Positions 29,344 to 61,712 of a stretch of DNA of 64,000 bases are shown in pieces; positions within the stretch are counted from its first letter, which is position 1, and the number at the start of each line of letters is the position of its first letter. Source of the stretch: Scylla paramamosain (taxonomy: Eukaryota; Arthropoda; Malacostraca; Decapoda; Portunidae). The translations under genes were made by a program, and so were the position numbers. Where the stretch lies: contig NC_087156.1 of NCBI RefSeq assembly GCF_035594125.1, forward strand, positions 25,697,997-25,761,996. The letters run 5' to 3'. Under the pieces are notes generated by a model. The model ran no database searches. It was not told the origin of the DNA and saw only the letters and a list, made by a program, of their open reading frames with translations.

Positions 29344-30402
29344 AAACCTCGGTCTGATGTTGAGAGAAGTGTGGAAGAGTGTGGCTGTGCCATGTATAAT
29401 GTATGGTATGGATGTGATTGCATGGAATGACAGTGAAATTGATAAGTTAGAAGTGGGCCAGAACAAAGTAGCAAGGATGGCACTGAGTGCACCGAGGTGC
29501 ACAGCAGTTGAAGCCTTGAGAGGTGACATGGGATGGAGCACCTTCAGAGAAAGACTGACAAAAGCCACACTTAGGTACAAGATTAGGCTTGAGAGAATGG
29601 ATGATGCAAGAATAGCAAGGAAGGTGTACCTGTGGAATGAAAGTGGAAGCAAATGGAGGAAGAGATGCATGAGAATGACAGACAGGAATGGATTGCAAGT
29701 TGTGTGGGCGATAAGAATGGCTGGTAGGAATCAAAATGAGCGTGAATGGGTGGTAACAAGAGGAGGAAGAGTGGGAGCCGAATGGGATGTGAGAAAATGG
29801 AAGAATGAGATAGACAAAGAAGTGAAATGTGTGGGACTGAATGAATGGAAGAATGAGATGGAAAGAAAGAAGACCCTGGAATGGTACAAGGAGAAAGAGG
29901 CCCCGAGGTATGAAAGGTGGTATGATGGAAGCCTGGGCGGTGATCTTCTCTTCCGAGCGAGGGCACAGTGTATGGATGTGAATGCAAGGAGTTACAGGTG
30001 GTCTGAGTCCCGCAGCAAAGTGTGCCAGATGTGTGACATGGGAGAGGATGAGACGGTGGAACATGTGGTGCTGGAGTGTGTGCAGTATGCCAGAGACAGG
30101 AATGAGATGATGCAAGTGATACTGACTGAGTTAGGGCATGATAGGAATGAAAGAGTGGAGAAGACAGGAAAGGAATGGATGGTGTTGTTGCTGGGACTGT
30201 GTAGAGAGGCCAATGAAAGGATGATTGAGGCGGTGAAAGAGTTTCTGGAGAGAATGTGGCGTGCCAGGTGTATGAACAATTAGGATAGAGGATGCTGTTC
30301 GTTTCTCTTTTTTTTTCCCCTTTCTACAGGAGTTGCCGATCCAAAGGCCTGGCTCAGGAGTGATCCTGTGCCACCTGTACCATCAAGATCAAGATCAAGA
30401 CC
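29344..30402 (+). mobile_element. LINE-B unit 4, open C-terminal frame
   Basis: Begins at LREVWKSVAVPCIMYGMDV directly behind the ATCAAG tail of unit 3 and keeps an uninterrupted 308-codon frame (29357-30283) to WRARCMNN and a stop. It includes KVCQMCDMGEDETVEHVVLE and a closing LLLGLCREANERMIEAVKEF helix. The tail has a pyrimidine tract, CTACAG, the GAGTTGCCGATCC block and three ATCAAG units (to 30401). It is the youngest-looking member of the array. Confidence 0.82.
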
Positions 30403-31479
30403 ACAGATCTTCCTGCAGAGGACAGGACAGCTAACCAGAATGTGACTTGCTGAGCGATCCATTGCCAACAGTTTTGGGGCAGTAGTGGATGGGGCAGCAC
30501 AGCCACAGCAAATCCCCAACAGAAACAATTGAGGAGCATGTTTAGGTAGGCAGTTGTTGGTCATTGAAAAATAAATTAAAGAAATACAGGTTATACAGCA
30601 CCATTGAGTGATTGAGGGGACGATCAGCAGAGAATGAGTGCAAAGACTGTGTGATCTTTCACAAAGCGAATGAAAAATTCAGATATAGCTGGGAGAGAAG
30701 AGCGTCACGCTGCCAGGGGAAGTCACACTTGTTAACAGTGTCTAGTCAGTTTTTAATAAAGTAGACTTCATATTAGTTTAGAATCCTAATTCTAAAGAAT
30801 TAGAGATTTCTCTATAGTTTCTGGTTAAATTTGGTTTTCAACTAATTTTCACTTTAAATATTCTCACACTGACAGACAAAAGCATTATTTCAGTTAAGTT
30901 TGTTCAAATTAATCTCCTATATATAATTTTTGTTGAAGTCAGTAGCATTTTTTAGTTACTTCTTGTATTAGTAAAGAAACATAACTAGAAATTTTCAGGG
31001 AAAAAAATCAGAATTTAAAAACCAGTATTATTAGAAAAAAAAAAAAAAAAACAGTCTAACTGGCATGAAAAAGAACTGCACCACTAGGAAGCAGACATTT
31101 TCTAAGATATTTTTTTTTCTGTACACTTTCTGCTGCAAATTACTTCAGCATTGGTGCTGATAGGGAATTTCCCTAAACATACAGAATTTTTTTATTTGTA
31201 AAGGTTCTTGATGGTCGAAAGTGCCGATTTTGCACGTTCTAGATGGGGTTAGATTAGGTTAGGTTTAGTTAGAAGTTAGGTTTGGTTTGGTTTGATTAGG
31301 TTAGGAATGTATCAGTCATCATATTTTAATGCCTATGAAACAAAATAATCCAGTAAGGAAAATCTCTCTGTATTAACCCATACAATGTTGTGCTTTGTCA
31401 GACGTAGGGGTTTTGTCAGGTTGCAGTTTTTTGTATACTTTTTATTTACCTTGTAAAATGAGATAGAGATAACAAATTG

Positions 31480-31480
<1 letters not shown>
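30403..31480. other. intergenic stretch, no gene seen
   Basis: AT-rich DNA after the LINE-B array. It contains A-runs (31036-31052) and the TTAGG/TTTGG-like patch at 31250-31307. No coding signal was found on either strand. Confidence 0.6.

Positions 31481-31483
<3 letters not shown>

Positions 31484-31573
<90 letters not shown>
31484..31573. repeat. (TA)n microsatellite
   Basis: About 90 bp of TA in intergenic DNA upstream of CCNDBP1. Confidence 0.96.
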
Positions 31574-31575
<2 letters not shown>

Positions 31576-32886
31576 TCATGTTATGAATGGAAGTGTGGCT
31601 ACCATAAGATGGATTCTTGGGCTTTTTCCCTTCTCAGAGCTCACAATATTAGACTAGGGATGTAGAATTTTATTTTTTTATTTAAATATTAAAAAAAAAA
31701 AATATTTTCACCTTCACATACATTATCCACAATCCTATAGTGTGTTTGATAAATACCTATAAATAAACTGGAGTTGTACATTCAACAAAATGGTTGGATG
31801 TACATCTGGCAACATCTCACATCTCAAGGCTGTGGTTTCTACACACACAGTTCTCAAAGAAAAGAGAATACCATGAATTTTCTGAATTTCAGTTTTTCTT
31901 TCCAATTATCTTGAAGTCTTGTTTCTTATTTCTAATGCCTTATTGATTATAGATTTGAGAAGTAACACCCTAGGAAAAAGTAACTTACCTTTTTGTGCGA
32001 TGATTTTTGGGGAAACACAGCAGCCTGCCCTGTGTAGCTAATTCCGCAACAGTGTCAGCGCACCAAAACATTTATAACCAAAATCTTTATCCCTTTCCAG
32101 TATTGTAGCTTTCAGTTGAATTTTATTTCATTAATATTATATGCATGTTGACATAGGCATTGAAAAAACAAAATAATCACCAAATATGTCTCAGTTCCTA
32201 CAGAAATATTCAGTTTATAACTAAACCCAAAAGATAGGTATGTATATGAAAACTTTCATGCCTGCCTTGTCAAAATATTCTTTGTTACTGTTTGTGACAA
32301 GTTTTATACATACAAACAAAATTGAAGGCTGTAATATGGCTCAAAAATTAGATTGTACATACATGTACTAAACACTTCCCTAAGAGGTACATACACATAC
32401 ATACTACACACTGTACATGTTAAGAGAAATTTTTAGAGAATTTCCTTAAACAGGTGATTTTTCTTAAGGCCTTTCAATGGGTGAGAGTGATGATTTCGTG
32501 TACTAGGCATCAAAATACAACGATTGATGCATTTCTCATTACTTGACATCAGACTGGGTTTTTCTCTAAGTTTACCAAAACGTGAATGTTAAACCAGAAA
32601 ATACTCATCCATAAAAGTAAAAGTCAACAAAATTAAGCCTTTGAGTTGTAACACCTAACCTCTCCTAGCCTTACCAAACCAGATGTAACTTAACTTTTAA
32701 AGCAGTGTATAGCAGTAACCACCAGGTAGTTGTGTGACAGCAGATTATTGTGTGACAGTTTGGTGATTTTTATGTGACAGTTTGCTGATTGTTATATGAC
32801 AGTTTGCTGGCTGTTATGTGACTTAGTTGATTGTTATGTACCAGTTAGCAGATTGTTGTGAGAGTCAAAAGATTAATTATTATGTG

Positions 32887-33403
32887 CATAGGTCGGTGTT
32901 ATCATGATAAATTATTGCAATAATTTATTGCAATAATGATATCAGGTTATTGGTTATCCTATAAATGTTTTTCCTGCATTATTAATTCATTGGTATCGCC
33001 AATGCTTTTGGTTCCAAACTGGTGATAAATGTTCATTTTAATTTTTGGAACATGAGCATGTTGAAGTTTCAAATTTTCAAAATCAAATGTATTTATTTTA
33101 CTTAGAACAGTACTTTTCATTAGTGAAGAGATAGAATAAATATTGAATTTTATTTTTTTCTAAGATTTTTCAGTTTTCTAAGCTGAAGATAAAAATAAAG
33201 ATTTAAATTTATAATCTTTTTATTTAAAATATCAATATGGTTATTGCTGGTATCAGAATTTTGGATTTAGTAATTTATCAGTTATCAGTTATTGGACAAA
33301 AAATTTATCGCCAGTTATTGATTATTGTTTATCACCAATAAAATTATTGTTATCAATATATCAGTTATCTTGATAAATTTTTTCATTATCATGGCCAGCT
33401 ATG
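32887..33403 (-). mobile_element. second copy of the hAT-like MITE, inverted
   Basis: The reverse complement aligns along its length with 58150-58645, e.g. TTTGGTTCCAAACTGGTGAT against ATCGCTAGTTTGGAACCAAA. Ends are CATAGGTCGG (left) and CCAGCTATG (right). Flanking octamers ATTATGTG (32879-32886) and ATTACATG (33404-33411) agree at 6 of 8 positions, as expected for an older insertion. It splits a 22-bp minisatellite. Confidence 0.78.
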
Positions 33404-33696
33404 ATTACATGACAGTAGATTAAGTGACAGCTTGTTGATTAGTAGGTACCTACATTGTTTTGCAGCACTTGGGTCTTAGGACATTGTTATGTGGCAGTTA
33501 GGAAATTGCAACATGGCGGTTAGTATATTGTTACATGCCAGTTAAGAAGTCACATGACTGTTAATATATTGTTAAGTGGATGTTAGGAGATTATTATGTG
33601 GCAGTTACAAGATTGTTATGAGATTGTTGCATGGCAGTTACTACATTGTTACATGGCAATTAGGAGACAGTCATGTGGTAGTTAAGAGATTGGGTA

Positions 33697-34141
33697 AATA
33701 TTAAGAAGAGACACGTAGCCCTATTTCCTATTGTTTTCGGCTTCTACCCCTTATAATGTTGGGGACATGGTGGGAAATCGGGGTTTTTGGTTGGGGAAAG
33801 CTAAAATAGAGGCAAATAATGCCTCTCACCATCAAAAATAAATAGGGAGCTGTCTCTGCTGCTGCTGAGGCCCTGTTTCATAGTTACTGGTTTAGTTAGG
33901 TTTAGTTAAGCTAGGATGCTAGCAGCAAAAAAAAAATCAAGAACATGGTGGTCATTACAACAAGAACATCAGCAGTAGTAGGAAGCTCCCTATTTATTCT
34001 TTGGTGGTAAGAGGTGGTACTTGGCTCTATTTTAGCTTTCTTCACCCGAAAAGCCTGCTTTCCCACTAGGCCCCCAACACTGTAGGAGGTGGGAGAACAA
34101 AAATAATAGGAAATAGGACTGCGCAACTCATCTTAATATAT
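33697..34141. mobile_element. foldback MITE, about 165-bp inverted arms
   Basis: The left arm (33697-33870) and right arm (33965-34141) pair through ATATTAAGA, CCTATTTCCTATT, AAAGCTAAAATAGAG and AAATAGGGAGCT. The centre is only about 95 bp. A TA flanks each end, but the exact boundary is ambiguous. Inserted in the 22-bp minisatellite region. Confidence 0.72.
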
Positions 34142-34763
34142 ACCAGAGATTGTTATAAACTGAGGAGGTAGATGGTTATGTGACATTTAGAAGATTATTA
34201 CTTGGTAATTAACAGATTGTTATGTGGCAATTAGGAAACTCGTACAGTATTGTTGCATTGCCATTAAAAAATGTTACATGGCAGGAAATTATTACAAAAT
34301 TGTTGCATGACAAAATTATTATATGATAGGAAAGTTATGTGGCAATAGTGAGCTTGTCATGTGGTAGCTAAGAGACTTACAGTGCATTCTGAATATATTT
34401 ATGTGGTAAAAGATAGTTGCATTGCATGTGGAATATTTATGTGGCAGCTGTATTTTGTCTGCCTAACCCTAAAACCTGCTTTACCACAGGTGTGTGCCAT
34501 GTGGAGGAAATTGGGGAGATAAAGAACAAAGGCAGATTATAAGATTCACATATTTTTAATACTCACTGGAAAAATGTCTTCATGTAGTGATATGAAAAAG
34601 GAAATGGTACAGTGATATAGAAGATTGTAGATGAAGTATATGGGAAAAAAAAAATAGTAACAGTGCAACACAGAAAAAGAAGCAAAAATAAAGGACAAAA
34701 GAATACAAAGTGATAGAAGCCACAGGAAAACGTCCTTGACTCCTTGGTGCCAAAGGAAGCATC

Positions 34764-54421
<19,658 letters not shown>

Positions 54422-54516
54422 AGTAGTTTTTCATTAGCTGGAAACATACATGCATCCTGAGAATTTCTGCTGCTCACTGACAGTTAAGGGTGAAAGAGCT
54501 TGGTTGTAGGGAGAAG

Positions 54517-54645
<129 letters not shown>

Positions 54646-54668
54646 ATTTCTTGTATCCTTAATAAGTT

Positions 54669-54674
54669 AATAAA
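54669..54674 (+). terminator. candidate CCNDBP1 polyadenylation signal
   Basis: AATAAA occurs 248 nt after the CCNDBP1 stop, just beyond a (CT)n tract (54522-54640) that would therefore lie in the 3' UTR. Confidence 0.5.
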
Positions 54675-55059
54675 ATTGCCTTAAATAGAAAAAAAAAAAG
54701 ATAGCTTGCATAAACTATACAAGATGTCCCACATTTGGACTTATGCCTGGATTAAAAAAAAAAAAAAAATCTTTCTTTAACACAAAAACTGTAAACCTAG
54801 TTCCTGTCCAGCTAGTCATATGGAACAGGTACATATTGTGCATCAATAGCTTAATATTGATAATATGAGTATCATAATAAAAGACTGAAAATAGCTTTAA
54901 CATGTTTTGGTGATCAGTCACTAGGCACCGATAAAGTGCATTAAAGAAAAGACAGCAGTGGTGACAGTAATATTTGGCCCACAGTCTTTTAAATTAAGTT
55001 CTGAAACTAAATATATTTTCATTTCATGTCATCTGCACATTATTGAACACTATTCTAAT

Positions 55060-56447
55060 GTCTCAAACTACTGTCCTATTGCTTTAATTTCCTGCCTATC
55101 TAAAGTTTTTGAATCTATCTTCAACAGGAAGATTCTTAGATATCTATCACTTCACAACCTTTTATCTGATTACCAGTTTGGGGTCCATCAAGGCCACTCT
55201 ACCGGTGATCTTGTGGCTTTTACTGAGTCTTGATCATCTTCTTTTAGAGATTTTGGTGAAACGTGCTGTTGCATCAAAAGCTTTTGATAGAGTTTGGCAC
55301 AAAGCTTTGATTTCCAAACTACCCTCCTATGGCTTCTATCCTTCTCTGTAACTTGTTGTTGTTCTCTTTTGTTCTTCTCTGTAACTTGTTGTAACTTCAT
55401 TGTTCTTCTAAATCTATTAACAGTGGTGTTCCTCAGGGTTCTGTCCTGTCACCCACTCTTACTATTATTCATCAGTGACCTTAACCAAACCTTGTCCTAT
55501 CCACTCCTATGCTGATGATACTACCCTGCACTTTTCCATATCTTTTTGTAGATGTCCAACCCTTCAGGAAGTAAACATTTCACACAGGGAAGCCACAGAA
55601 CGTTTGACCTCAAATCTTTCAAAAATTTCTGATTGGGGGTAGAGAAAAGTTGGTATTGCTCAATGCCTCAAAAAACTCAATTCCTCCATCTGTCAACTTG
55701 ACACAACCTTCCAGACAATTATCCCCCTCTTCTTCAATGATACTCAACTGTCCCCCTCTTCTACACTGAATGTCCTTGGTCTGTCCTTTACTTATAATTT
55801 AAACTGGAAACTTCACATGTCATCTCTAGCTAAAACAGCTTCTATGAAGTTTGGCATTTTGAGATATCTCTGCCTGTTTTTCTCACCCTTCCAGCTGCTA
55901 ACTCTGTACAGGGACCTTATTTGTCCATGTATGGAGTATGCTTCACATGTCTGGGGGGTTCCACTCATACCGCTCTTCTAAACAGGATGGAATAAAAAGC
56001 TTTTTGTCTCATCAACTCCTCTCCTCTAGCTGACTGTCTTCAGCCTCTTTCTCATCATCTCAGTGTTGTATCTCTAGCTATCTTCTACTGCTATTTTTAT
56101 GATAACTGCTCTTCTGATCTTGTCAGCTGCATGCTTCCCCTCCTCCTGTGACCTTACTGCACAAGACTTTCTTCGTTCTCTTAATCTTATTCTGTCCACC
56201 TCTCTGATGCAAGAGTTAACCAGTATTCTCAATCATTCATCCCTTTCTCTGGTAAACTCTGGAACTCCCTGCCTACTTCTGTATTTCCATCTTATGACTT
56301 GAACTCATTCAAGAGGGAGGTTTCAAGATATTATCTTTCAATTTTTGACTACTGCTTTGGACCCTGTTTGGAGACTGGCATCTCAGTGGGTTTCTTTTGT
56401 TGCCCTTGGCTGGTGTCCCTCCTATTGTAAAAAAAAAAAAAAAAAAA
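55060..56447 (+). mobile_element. LINE-A copy 3, 5'-truncated
   Basis: Begins inside the reverse transcriptase (YCPIALISCLSKVFESIFNRK) and ends with a 19-A tail. It carries KAFDRVWHKALISKLPSYGF, INSGVPQGSVLSPT and an intact YADDTTLHFS box (55507-55536), plus the usual LINE-A C-terminal region. Small deletions and frameshifts inactivate it. It lies about 640 bp after the CCNDBP1 stop. Confidence 0.85.
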
Positions 56448-56749
56448 GTTATGACCAAGAACTAACATTTCATTGCATCCTCTAAATTTATCCTCATAAA
56501 TGTGATACATTTCTTGATGTCTTGCACCACTTTGATAGGCCACAATAGCCATATACTGAAGACTGGGTTCTCAAGGAGAATTTATGCAGATGAGATACAT
56601 TGTTTTTATGGCCTTAATTTTCTTGAACTCTTATTGTTAATTAACATAATAATGTTAAAGGATTAATTTTTATGTTGTGAAAGCTCATAGGTCTGTCATA
56701 AGAGTTATTATAATGAGTGGTTGATTAGGGTTTACTACAGTACAGTTAG

Positions 56750-57300
56750 GTCAGTCATGGTTGAGTGAGCAGTAGTGGAGCTCCACTGGCTTCAGGAGGA
56801 GTTGGATGTCCTCAGGAAGAAGAACAGAGAATTTGGAGAATTGCTTGGGGCATGATGATTCCAAGAAACTCCAGACTTTCTATTCCTGCAACAACATGAG
56901 ACATGAAAGGAGGTGAAGGGAGGTGCCTAAATTCTCAAGAATGGAGATGCCCACCTCTGGACATGCAAAATGGAATTTTCTCTGCTCGGGGATGAGTGTG
57001 AGAGGAAGGCAGATGTGCAAAGGTAGAGCTTAGATGTAGCTGATAGCCCAGTTGAGGATTTTAGATGGGAAAAGGATCAGGACCTGTTCCCCTGGAGCAG
57101 TTATAGTTGATGCAGGTTTGGCAGGCTTATGTCAAGATAGGGAATCAATTCCTGTGTTCTGCATTAGTGTGAGTGGGAATGACATTGGCTGGGTAAAGAG
57201 TGTTGAATTCCTTAGATGATTTAAGGATGTAGAGTTAAAGACATAAGTGGCATCCTTGTAGCCACAGCATAAGAAATAAGATGAACTGTGAGAGTATTAG
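56750..57300 (+). pseudogene. possible LINE ORF1 relic with SGNH-like segment
   Basis: One frame reads LHWLQEELDVLRKKNREFGE, a short coiled-coil-like stretch. Further on another frame reads FLDGKRIRTCSPGAVIVDAG, then IPVFCISVSGNDIGWV. The pattern 'PGA..D....G..P....SGNDIG' resembles the SGNH/esterase-like domain of some LINE ORF1 proteins. Stops and gaps are many. This is a weak, motif-level call. Confidence 0.4.
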
Positions 57301-58149
57301 CACGTGTATAAAAGTTTCATGCAGTTGCCATTATGGAGTTACATTAGAGGACTTGAAAGAAATAACCCCCACTCACTGATGACATTATGGTCTGCCCAGC
57401 AGTCATGCTGTTTCTTGCTGAGAGCAAACACATCAAACTTTGCACTGCAACTTTGACAGATGTATTAATTTTTAATGACTCCTCAACACTTACAACATAT
57501 TGCTTGTTTTCATAATTAGGGTTAACACAACTGGATACACATTATGTATGAAATGGAGTGTGTGTGGAGATTTGATACTATTTGGAGCACATATCAAAAG
57601 CAGCAAGTTCAATTTGACTTAACTTCATAAATAATGAGGGGTAAAGCTTCAGTAATCAATGTTGTAATACATCTTTATTATTACATTACCCACAAAAATG
57701 GTATGCAGAAAATTGACAGCCTCAGGAGAAGCACTCATATAAATTCTGCTCCTTTAGCTATCAGGCAGCATTATAATTAACATAATACTGTGAACAACCT
57801 ACACCATAAGCTGGATTCTAAAACCTGACTAACATAGAAGAGGCATAAATACTTGTCCTGACAGATGAAGATGTGTTGGTAAAAAGAATTTGTAAGCACT
57901 TGAGCAAGAGGAAAAACAGCTACTTACAGCCTCATTTCCCAAGCCAAGAATTTTCCCTTGAACTGAGTTCCACTTTGTCAGCTGGTACCTGGGTGCCCCA
58001 AAAAGACATAAACAGCTTCAGACAAGATATTGAGAAGAGAAGTATTGAAAAATCAATGGATTACAGCAAAACAACTGAAGCAAGCCTAGCCAATCAACAC
58101 TGCTGCCAAAAAGAAATGAAGCTTCATCAGTGCTCTCCCACCTCTTCTG

Positions 58150-58645
58150 CATAGCTGGGTGCGATAATGAAAAAAATTATCACGATAACCAATAAATTGA
58201 TGATAATCTTATTGGCGATAACTAATAATTGATAACTGGCGATAAATTTATCGCCCAATAACCAATAACTGATAAATTGATAAATCCAAAATTCCAGTAC
58301 TAGCAATAATGATATTGATATTTTAAACAAAAAAATCTATAATTCTAAATCTTTATTTTTATCTTTACCTTGGAAAACTTAGAAAAATCTTTGAAAAATT
58401 TTTCAAATTTATCCTTTCTCTTCACTAATGAAAAGTATTGTTTTAAGTAAAATAACTACATTTGATTTTGAATGTTTAAAACTTCAACATGCTCATGTTC
58501 CAAAAACTAAAATTATCAATTATCGCTAGTTTGGAACCAAAAGTATTAGTCATACTGATGAATCAGTAATGCAGAAAAAATTATCATCAGATAACGGATA
58601 ACCTGATATTGTTATCGTGATAAATTGTGATAACGCTCACCTGTG
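58150..58645 (+). mobile_element. hAT-like MITE with 8-bp target duplication
   Basis: A 496-bp AT-rich non-coding element bounded by imperfect inverted ends (CATAGCTGGGTGCGATAATG at left; the reverse complement of the right end is CACAGGTGAGCGTTATCAC). It is flanked by perfect direct repeats CTCTTCTG at 58142-58149 and 58646-58653. Eight-base duplications are the hAT hallmark. The interior holds many ATCG/GATAA palindromes. A reverse-complement relative lies at 32887-33403. Confidence 0.85.
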
Positions 58646-58653
58646 CTCTTCTG

Positions 58654-58760
58654 ACCCTTAGGATGTGAGCTGCTGGCCTCAGATTTGCAAGAAAATACAA
58701 AAATTTAACAACTGAAGACTAGAGAAGAGTCATGTGGAGTGATGAGTTCACATTTTAGTG
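58654..58760 (+). pseudogene. Tc1-like transposase relic interrupted by a MITE
   Basis: Immediately right of the hAT MITE the frame reads ARKYKNLTTED, a stop, then RRVMWSDEFTF, matching the first catalytic Asp region (WSDE) of Tc1-type transposases. Sequence left of the MITE (about 57870-58149) may be its degraded N-terminal part, but I see no clear motif there. Confidence 0.55.
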
Positions 58761-58833
58761 TGGTCATTGCATCTTGCATCAGTGAGCTTACCTCACCTCT
58801 TCACAATTAATATTACACCCACTCATCCAGAAC

Positions 58834-58937
<104 letters not shown>

Positions 58938-60462
58938 ATTCTTGAGTATTTATATGGTAGATGTGGTGAGTGACTGGTTAACAAACATACTGTGAGAATG
59001 ATAATGTGAGGTAAGAAAGAAAATCTTTTGAGGGTTTATTTGGGAGAAATTTGGGTTTGTTAATCACATTCATGTTTTTGTCATTACTCTTTTATAGAGA
59101 CAGAGACATTTGGTATTCTAGAGTTTATATGGGAGAGGTGGTGAATGGGGATGGTTTGTGAGTACTCATATACTTTGCTGATCAAATGAGTAAGAGGGAG
59201 AAAAACATAAATCCTAAGAGAGTGAGTTTCTGCATGAGATGTTGCAATGAGTAACTATGGTTCATACACATACTATGGGTTTATGGTTCGTGTTGAGTGA
59301 GTGGGAGAGAGAAGTGGATTTAGTTTTTGACTTTCTATATGAGAGACTGTGATAAGTGGTTTGTGAATATATTGTTGGGGAATATGCTGTGTGTGTGTGG
59401 GTTGTGGCAAGTGAGAGAGAAAAAGTGTATTGATAGTTAATGTGGGAGAGGCTGTGATAAGAGATCAGTTTATAAATATATTGTGGAGGGACATGCTGTG
59501 AGTTTGTGGGCTTTGCTGAGTGAGAGTTTATATATAAGAGGAAGTAGTGAATGACTGTGATTTGTAAACATACTGTGAGCTAGTGGTCTGTACTGAGAGG
59601 GTGTAGTAGGTAAGTGATTGTGGCTTGTAAACATACTGTGGGGGAACATAACATGGGTCTGCTAGCTGTGTTAAGAGAAAGTGTCGTGGATGCAAGGATT
59701 CATTGCTGGAGTTGTATGTAAGACATGATCATTTACTGTTCTTTTTCTTTGGTATCTTTATATGAATATCATAGCATTTTATATGCAGAAGAGACATCAT
59801 TATTAACATACTGTCTTGTGGAGGTCATTTAATCCAAAAGACATGTGCACTGGTAGAGATGGTATGTGATGCAGGCAGCATTCAGCTAATTCTGTTAATG
59901 TAGTTTACATACATGCATATATATATATGAAAAATAGATATATAAAACTCAGTTTGAAATAGGCACAATTTATTGGATTCTATTAATAGATGTTATAATG
60001 TATAATAGGAAATCTCTACATTTCATCCTCATAATGCATCTGTTTACATTTTCTTTTTCTTTCAGGTATTTAAAAAAATAATTGTAGGGAAAAAAAAGGC
60101 CTAAGGCATATTATATTGATTACAAGTAGTAAATTGACTATAAATCAGTTTGATAGGAAGGGACCTTCTTACTGAAATACCTGATAAATATAAGGATTTG
60201 TATGTGCCTCGGGTCCCACTGTATACCTAGACAGTGAAGAGATGATATCTTTCACAATATTGATATACTGAGTGTTGCTAATATGTACAGATGGCCACAA
60301 ACTAGATGAAGCAGCATTCCCAACTTTATTTTTTTGCCAAAGTGACATGTCAACTCAATGTTTTTAGTGGTAAATATCATTGGCCAAAAGTCCCTGATGT
60401 GTCAATCAGGCCATGCCTCCTTCTTTGACCCCTCCTCATCCCCCTCCCTAAGCCCTCCTCAT

Positions 60463-60928
<466 letters not shown>

Positions 60929-61103
60929 GTTACCAATAACTTGAGCCGACATATTCTATACAGAACAGACAAACTGACAAACCAACAGACAGATAGGTAA
61001 AATAGGTAAAAGAAGGAAAGCTAATGTCACACTTGGTCTCATATGAATTATCTTTAATTTGCCACCTTTATTGCATATATCTCAACATAATGTTGTTATT
61101 CCT

Positions 61104-61708
<605 letters not shown>

Positions 61709-61712
<4 letters not shown>

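Larger units (their letters stand above)
32725..34470. repeat. degenerate 22-bp minisatellite, twice interrupted
   Basis: Units such as GTGACAGTTTGCTGATTGTTAT recur at 32735-32870, with drifted forms (GTGGCAGTTAGGAGATTGTTA-like) at 33412-33690 and 34150-34460. The hAT-like MITE and the foldback MITE lie between these blocks. No gene seen. Confidence 0.7.

Noticed and set aside
28391..30115. Long minus-strand frames opposite the LINE-B array (up to 302 codons)
   Set aside because: Antisense shadows of the LINE-B coding strand; the plus strand carries the reverse transcriptase and Cys/His motifs.
57873..58154. 93-codon plus-strand frame before the hAT-like MITE
   Set aside because: No recognised motif, and its last codons run into the MITE's target duplication; at most part of a Tc1-like relic.
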